Made by a program: the position numbers and the translations under genes
In this document: piece by piece, positions 58,339 to 64,000 of the stretch
Layout of the letters: each line of letters opens with the position of its first letter
Position numbering within the stretch: position 1 is the stretch's first letter
Assembly: GCA_946894095.1 (NCBI GenBank)
Contig: OX335641.1
Span: 8,884,501-8,948,500 of the forward strand
Source of the DNA: Incurvaria masculella
Lineage: Eukaryota > Arthropoda > Insecta > Lepidoptera > Incurvariidae
DNA: 64,000 nt
Direction of reading: 5' to 3'
The notes under the pieces: model-generated
What the model was told of the DNA's origin: nothing
What the model saw: the letters and a program-made list of their open reading frames with translations, nothing else
Databases searched by the model: none

Positions 58339-59310
58339 TTACCCAGAGAGTGAGACAGAGTTAGATATCGGTGGACTGTGCGACTCGAAGGCCTCCAAAG
58401 GATTGTCAGTAGTGAGCTGCAGCTTCAGCTGGTGCCCGAACGATGCCAAGTCTTCCCTGAACGTGTCGGAGCCCGGAGTCGTGGGCTTCTGTCCGTCCTC
58501 GCAGAACTCCGAGTTGCCCATCGCCTCGGCGTCTCCTTGCAGTGGCTCTTCCTCTGAAGTCTCCTCGTCATTGTATATCTTGAAGTACGCGATCGTCAGG
58601 TAAATCACCGATATTATAAACGACGGGACCGGAATCGCAATGGCATACACCAAGTTAAGCGTATTCTGCCACATGTCCAAATCTGACATTACCAGCCCGG
58701 GATCAATTTTGCTGTAGTAGCATGTGAAATTTGTGCCGATCGCTCGGTACTTTCCGAGGAATATTGTGCAGTTGAGAATGGGAGGATAGCCGCACCCCTT
58801 CACGTTAGGGTAGAGCCTCGCCCCGGTAAAGTACCACTCCGAGTCATTTCCCTGCAGTCCGGTCGGGAGCACCTCCGGTAGCTCGGCGCCCTCCGGAAGA
58901 TCGGGATACGCGGGGTCCGCAGACGCCTCGTAACTCTCGTAGTCATAATCCCTAATAGCCCGTTCCGTTCTCTCCAGAGTCTCATCTTCGAATTCGGTCG
59001 CATTGCTGTAGCCCAGTTTGTAGTTGACACGGATCTGGGTGCATTCATACAGGTCTTTGGTGCAACCCTCCCGGCAAGATGCCCAGGAGCAGTTGCTGGC
59101 GCCCGAGAGGTGTTCGACCGTTGCTGTGACGCAGAACGCACCGACCGGGTCGAACTGCATGAAAATCGTGGTGAATGCGGGGTCTATGACGAAAGGGACG
59201 AGAAACAGGAAAGCGAAGAGACTGAAGATAGCCAATAAGATAAAAGTGGCGGTTGTGTAGAAGAGAAGTTTCTCTGCGATCGTCGGTGGTATTTTTTCGT
59301 CGTCGGCCAT
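58339..59310 (-). CDS. tipE: TipE, auxiliary subunit of the voltage-gated sodium channel
   Basis: TipE associates with the insect Para sodium channel in the plasma membrane and raises sodium current. The 323-residue frame starts at an ATG in good context (CACCATGG). It shows two membrane segments (about 17-42 and 218-243) around a large extracellular loop. The loop has cysteines at 60, 74, 79, 83, 90, 173, 181 and 197 and N-glycosylation sequons at 73, 103, 155, 180 and 194. Family signatures are EKLLFYTTATFILLAIFSLF, PAFTTIFMQF, NCSWASCREGCTKD, LYPNVKGCGYPP, MWQNTLNLVYAIAIP and IYLTIAYFKIYNDEE. They match Drosophila TipE better than its TEH paralogues. The middle loop and tail are shorter than in the fly protein. 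The TAA stop overlaps a donor (GG-GTAAGT), so a further 3' exon may exist. Confidence 0.93.
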   Translation of the reverse strand: MADDEKIPPTIAEKLLFYTTATFILLAIFSLFAFLFLVPFVIDPAFTTIFMQFDPVGAFCVTATVEHLSGASNCSWASCREGCTKDLYECTQIRVNYKLGYSNATEFEDETLERTERAIRDYDYESYEASADPAYPDLPEGAELPEVLPTGLQGNDSEWYFTGARLYPNVKGCGYPPILNCTIFLGKYRAIGTNFTCYYSKIDPGLVMSDLDMWQNTLNLVYAIAIPVPSFIISVIYLTIAYFKIYNDEETSEEEPLQGDAEAMGNSEFCEDGQKPTTPGSDTFREDLASFGHQLKLQLTTDNPLEAFESHSPPISNSVSLSG

Positions 59311-60811
59311 GGTGGCGTGATCGGACGTCTTCCGACCATAGCGCTAGCGCCGCTCAGCTAGGCTTCATTTCACTTACTCCATCCACGCTGGTTGCTTTAG
59401 TAACATAGTGGTGGTGTCTTCGCTATGATATTGTTTGCTCACGCTACACGAACACTTGATTTTCCATAGCACTCATATAAGAGTTATATTCCTGCAAATA
59501 TTTAAGTGAACATATGAGAGAGATATTTTTAAGTGTTATTTTGAAAAGTTAGTCTGGTTTATTTTATTTGACACTTAAAGGGCCTTTATTACTAAAGTAC
59601 TAAGAAAGGTCCTTAATACGGGTCGAATTAAGCTTATCAGCAGTAGATAAAAAGAACTTAAGCGCATATTATTAAAGTTTTTTATTTTCTGGAATATTAA
59701 ATGCATTCATTCAAACATTTTGAATTAAAAAGTATGCAAAATCCAACTGCTTTTAATTCAGTAATCAACGAGAGAAACCAATTAATTAAAAAAACATAGA
59801 AGACTAGCTAGGTACTAGGATTTAAAAATAAATAAATCGAACAAGATGTAGAAACCAGGTTTCTCCTGAAGGTAGCTGTGCGACATCTTTGTAATTAAAT
59901 AATAAGATTTTAAATTTTAAAAAGTAAATAGGCTGTTAAACACTGTATTAGTAGCAGGCATAAACGAAGGGCTGAGGGGCTGCAAGAGAATAAGAATAAA
60001 TAAATAATCCTTAACTCAAAATCTCAGTTAAGTATTATTTAGTATACCTATTCAGATAATCTACCTATGTACAATCTGGGATATTTCAGTTCAAAGACAG
60101 TTACCCCACTTTTCTTGCATTTAAGTTGAAAGGCAATTAACTTTTCTGCCAAGCGGCGGTAAAGTTACTACCACTAGTTTTGAATTCCGACGAGCGCTTT
60201 GCGGGAAATTGCAATTTTGTCAGCTACCATACCTTTGCAAACTTACGATTGATCAATATTTCGCAGTGCAGAGCACTCGAGTATATTAGATAAATAAAGG
60301 GTAAAGGAACCTTACTCGTAACTAAAACCTTTACACGATTTCATAATCAGTTGATTTAATAATTGAGTTTTATTTGAGGTAATTATTAAAATATTTTTAG
60401 ATATAAATGGTTTCAATTTGAATCATATTTTATCATTTTTTACCGAGTAAAATAACTGAGTCATCTGCAGTTAGATTATGTATGCAAAATGGAATAAAAA
60501 ATATGAAAAAAGCTCAAATAGGAAACACAGGTTTATGATTTAACATTTATTCTTATCTGAACTTACGTTCTGGCTTAATTCCTAAATCACACCGGGGCCA
60601 TATTTTATTCATAGGTAAAAATGTGAGCTAACGAGTGAGAACCTGCGGCTTGTTTAAACGAATAGTACCTGCTATTGGTCGACAAGCTGTAAGGTCGAAA
60701 GTATTTAGTTCAGCTCTTGGATGATTCATTTGCATAATCGTCCCTTTATGCATTCAGGCTTAATTATTGCCAAGACTATGCACATATGTAATTATTTAAA
60801 GAAATGTTTAA
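59311..60811. other. 5' flank of tipE and intergenic DNA
   Basis: GC-richer for the first 100 bp (probable 5' UTR), then AT-rich. A MITE family B remnant lies at 59574-59660 (AAAGGGCCTTTATTACTAAAG, AAGAAAGGTCCTTAAT). No other gene. Confidence 0.5.
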
Positions 60812-61025
60812 TACTAGCTGAGGTACCCAGCACCGCTTGGGTCAATGTCATTTCGAACTTATGTCGGGCTGAACCTAACATTTTATGTTATGTTTGTTCC
60901 CCACAAAAACTCTCAGCACTTTTTTCAGCCCCTTTGAATTTAATTTTTACCACAAAAGGTAACTTATTTCCGTTTCCAACATCCAGACTCTCTATATACC
61001 AAAATCCATCAAAAACGTAACAGGC
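60812..61025 (-). repeat. CTCAGCTAG-type repeat, copy 4
   Basis: Reversed: TACTAGCTGAGGTACCCAG, TTGGGTCAATGTCATTTCG, TGTCGGGCTGAACC and, further on, TATACCAAAATCCATCAAAA. Confidence 0.75.
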
Positions 61026-61318
61026 TGAAGACAGAGTTGCTTGCGCATTTATAATTTATTGGTATGGATTGACATAAACACTTTAAAAAAATATCAATTG
61101 ATCTAAATATTTTATTGGAAGTAGATGTATTAAAATATTTCTTAACATCGATGGATCATTATATGTATTGCTTCATCGTCTATTAGTCAACAACTTGATG
61201 TATAGTCGTGCGGTGTTACCAATATAAAAAGTAACAAAATAACAAGAGTACCAGTGTTATTTATGTACATCTTATTGCACTACATTCTATTTTACGCTTA
61301 TTACACCTTCGGTCTTTT

Positions 61319-61510
61319 GATCTGTTGACCTACCTGTTGGCTACTTGAATGTTATCATCAGTACATGCAGAACCTAAATCTAATTTTCGCCCTCGACGTA
61401 CTGCACAAGCTTTACCTATCACGCTATCAGTGTTACCGAGACATATATTGTATGTTGCTTCCTCCCTCGTCATCGACCCATTGATCTGTTGACCTACCTG
61501 CTGGTCACTC
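61319..61510. repeat. Direct repeat pair, 174 bp apart
   Basis: GATCTGTTGACCTACCTG occurs at 61319-61336 and 61493-61510, with related sequence after each. The minus strand between them is open for 76 codons without a recognisable domain. It may be a relic of a retroelement. Confidence 0.45.
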
Positions 61511-62059
61511 GACATCGAAGCTGTTGGCAGCGACCAGTGAGGTCGCGCCAAATATACCACTTCTTCTATTGATCCGAGGAAACGACGGTTAGGTCACGAT
61601 TCTGTTTATCTGAATATTTTGCATATTGACGACAAATATCTACCAATTTATTGAAAATAATTGACGTTAATTCTGAATATTTTGGCGGTTTATTTATATG
61701 CATATATTCAAGCTAGATTTCATTCGGATGGTTTTTTCGTTTTATGTTTATATGTGATTTTTTTTATCAATAAAAATTTTAAACAGAATAAAAAGATTAA
61801 AATTTTATTTGAACGCATAATTCCGAAGCCTCCGACTTCACCCCATTAGCGATAATATCTCACATGGACATCAATAACGATCTAAATATAGTCTTCTCCC
61901 TTCCATACCGCGCCATCAATCATTAATGTATGTACATGTAGGACTATACATGTCTAAGTTCAGTCGTAACGTTTGCCAGTGGGACATATTATTTCATAGG
62001 AAAATATTTCGATCGAAGAAAGATTAGAGGGCATTAACTTGTTCAAAGCAGTCTGTAAA

Positions 62060-62345
62060 AAATGTGAGAAATAAAAAAAATCTCGCTATTTCTTTCGTTT
62101 CTAGGGTCCGAAAAAAAAAAATTTAGTAGCATAAATTTGGCGCCCAAAATTCAGAGGCGCCTAGTAACGAAAGTATCAGATGGTCCAAAAATATTGTTCC
62201 TGAAAATTTCTGGTTATTTGATAAACTTAACGATTCGTTGAAGAAAACGTGGAAATATAAAAAAAAAAATTATGTAATTCGATTGACGTAAACCTGGCGC
62301 CCGAACTTGAAAGGAGCTCTAGTAACGAAACTAAGAGGTAGGCGA
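62060..62345 (+). repeat. Two diverged direct repeats with TGGCGCCC motifs
   Basis: TTTGGCGCCCAAAATTCA then CTAGTAACGAAA (about 62137-62172) is echoed by CCTGGCGCCCGAACTTGAAA then CTCTAGTAACGAAA (about 62293-62330). TGGCGCCCGAAC equals the first 12 bases of a tRNA-Lys-type retroelement primer-binding site, which suggests an old LTR-element origin. Confidence 0.35.
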
Positions 62346-62447
62346 GAAAAACATGCTCATTGATGGTCATTTTAGGGATTAATAATTGACAAATATTTCC
62401 GGTCGATATCATATGTAGTTTCGGGCGCCAAATTCATGGAGCTCTTT

Positions 62448-62728
62448 TTAGGGTTCCGTACCCAAAGGGTGCAAACAGGACCCTATTACTAAGCCTGCGC
62501 TCTCCGTCCAACCGTCTGTCCGTCCGTCCGTCCTCAGTCCGTCTGTCAGCAAGATGTATCTCATGAAGTATAGACACTACAGATTTTCACAGAGTAAGTA
62601 CTTTTCTTGCCTCTAAATAGTATGAATAAAAAAATAAAAATAAAAATTGAAGAAATGTGATTGTTTGTTTTAAATCTTGTACGATGGAACGGAACCCTTC
62701 GTGTGCCAGTCCGACTCGCCCTTGGCCG
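62448..62728 (+). repeat. GTCCGTCC-type lepidopteran repeat, copy
   Basis: TTTTAGGGTTCCGTACCC, CCCTATTACTAAGCCTGC, a CCGTCCGTCCGTCC run, AAGATGTATCTCATGAAG, CGGAACCCTTCGTGTGCC and TTGGCCGATC, the same order as the copy at 55731. Confidence 0.8.
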
Positions 62729-64000
62729 ATCATGTTTTTTATTACAGCAAATGGATATTTTCTTTCTGAAGGCATCCCAAAATTTTCCTTGCATCTATCT
62801 ATAATTGCATCCGAGGCATGTCGGTGCCGTAAACGGCTAGAGAATTTCTAGGTCGTTTTAAACTAACGAATCAAACCTGTTTTAAGAATGTAGGTACTTA
62901 TGGCGCGAACTGAACTAGGTGACGCTTGAATCACTTTCAGTGTGAATGTAGGTACGTGGCGCCAGGCAACGTCGAAGAATGAAGCCAGACCGCCCCGCCG
63001 CGCCGCCGTCTCCTGCGGCCTGTGGCGCCAAACTGTCTTGCTTGAGACTAATCACAATAAGATGTATAGCGTCAGTAGGTTATGGTGCTTATAATTATCA
63101 TTACAACCCTTACCGTACATGTTTTTATTATCAGTGCACCAAACTCGTGATGGTTAAAACGCATTGATTACAAGCAATCGTACCTATAAAACGGGAGTTA
63201 TGTGGAACTTTATATATATGGAACTTTCTGTCTAGATGCATGAGCGGTTTAGTAAACTATAGCATACGTCAGCGTCTTTTTAATTCTTAACATCTTCATG
63301 AAATAGTTTTGCAATATCAGATCATATGGTAAATCCTTTGAGTTGTAGACCTCGCAGGTCCTTTGCATAGCAATGAATTAATATTAGTAATTTAATACAA
63401 AATTTCAGCCTTAATAGAAAATACTATTATTTTTCTCACTTAGTACTTACCTAACGCTTTAGGTCCTTTCAGAAAACAAAGATTTTGTGGCCTTTTGAAC
63501 ATTTTTCAAAATGGTAAAAATTCACAATTGACAAAAAAATGTATATAATTATCGAACCCGGTCACAAAACTTCACGAAAATCGGTTGCGAAATGCGACCT
63601 GTAAAGGCGAACAGCCGTATATTTTTTCCAAGCTGACACGGGGACGGTTAAGGAGAAAGTATGTTTTTTGGATTTTTTCCCCTTTCCACGCGATTTTTCA
63701 AAGAGATAGTTTATGGGCCGGAGATTTATTAAAAAAACGGATGTTATCCCTGGCAAAAGCGGGTAACGCACCTAGTTATTTATGATTCTAGGTGAATTCA
63801 TAATTAAAAAAAATACTAAATAAACATTTTCTATTTTCAAAATTAGATTGCAGTGCAGAAGTCACTCTTTAACTTGATATTAATGTGAAAATGTTTAAAA
63901 AATATCCTTACTAATAAAAATATCAACCTTTTAGATTATGCTTTAGCGTATGGTTGAAGTACAACAAGAGAAAAAAATACTGATACAAACCAGCGAAAAT
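62729..64000. other. Intergenic DNA with a small GC-rich patch
   Basis: The patch 62940-63050 is CpG-rich (GCCCCGCCGCGCCGCCG) and contains GGCGCCAGGCAAC. An open frame from 62979 starts MKPDRPAAPPSPAACGAKLS but has no recognised homology. It could be a promoter-proximal exon or repeat debris. The rest is AT-rich without features. Confidence 0.35.

Noticed and set aside
62940..62965. RFX X-box in GGCGCCAGGCAAC
   Set aside because: Only one half site (AGGCAAC) fits. The other half lacks the GYNRCC pattern.

Overview
The window reads as nuclear DNA of an insect, most likely a moth or butterfly. It is AT-rich, with intron-split genes and GT-AG splice sites, and dense in repeats of the lepidopteran type. 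These include the roughly 300-bp family with GTCCGTCC runs that ends near a GGCCGG motif, the family ending in a CTCAGCTAG motif, and a tRNA-headed SINE. There are no bacterial operons, rRNA operons or CRISPR arrays. Most of the 64 kb is intergenic or intronic. I can support four genes, plus one orphan terminal exon.

The gene-bearing core is 21.6-41 kb. SPAG17/PF6 (21660-31417, +) is a ciliary central-apparatus protein built from one 4.2-kb exon and six short ones. All six splice junctions agree in phase, and the first intron appears to be GC-AG. A four-exon gene for an unrecognised 220-residue membrane protein lies on the minus strand (34049-32404). DRC4/GAS8 (34859-40844, +) encodes a subunit of the nexin-dynein regulatory complex. 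Its first coding exon is only the ATG, and a perfect RFX X-box lies 154 bp upstream. Two axonemal genes thus sit about 3.4 kb apart in the same orientation, with the membrane-protein gene between them and head-to-head with DRC4.

Further right, tipE (59310-58339, -) encodes the TipE auxiliary subunit of the voltage-gated sodium channel. It is essentially one exon, and its stop codon overlaps a good splice donor. At the far left, a GC3-rich terminal exon (1800-1946, +) encodes a C-terminal membrane anchor for a gene that starts outside the window.

The rest is repeat landscape. A SINE family shares one body but carries two alternative pol III heads, tRNA-like or 5S rRNA-like. A 575-bp hAT relic in DRC4 intron 6 has intact terminal repeats and a perfect 8-bp target duplication. 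There are TTAA-flanked fold-back elements (two facing each other across about 3 kb), a TTAA element nested in a CTCAGCTAG-type repeat, further MITEs, and an array of degenerate repeats carrying GCGCCATCTA motifs in the last DRC4 intron. I saw no complete autonomous transposon.
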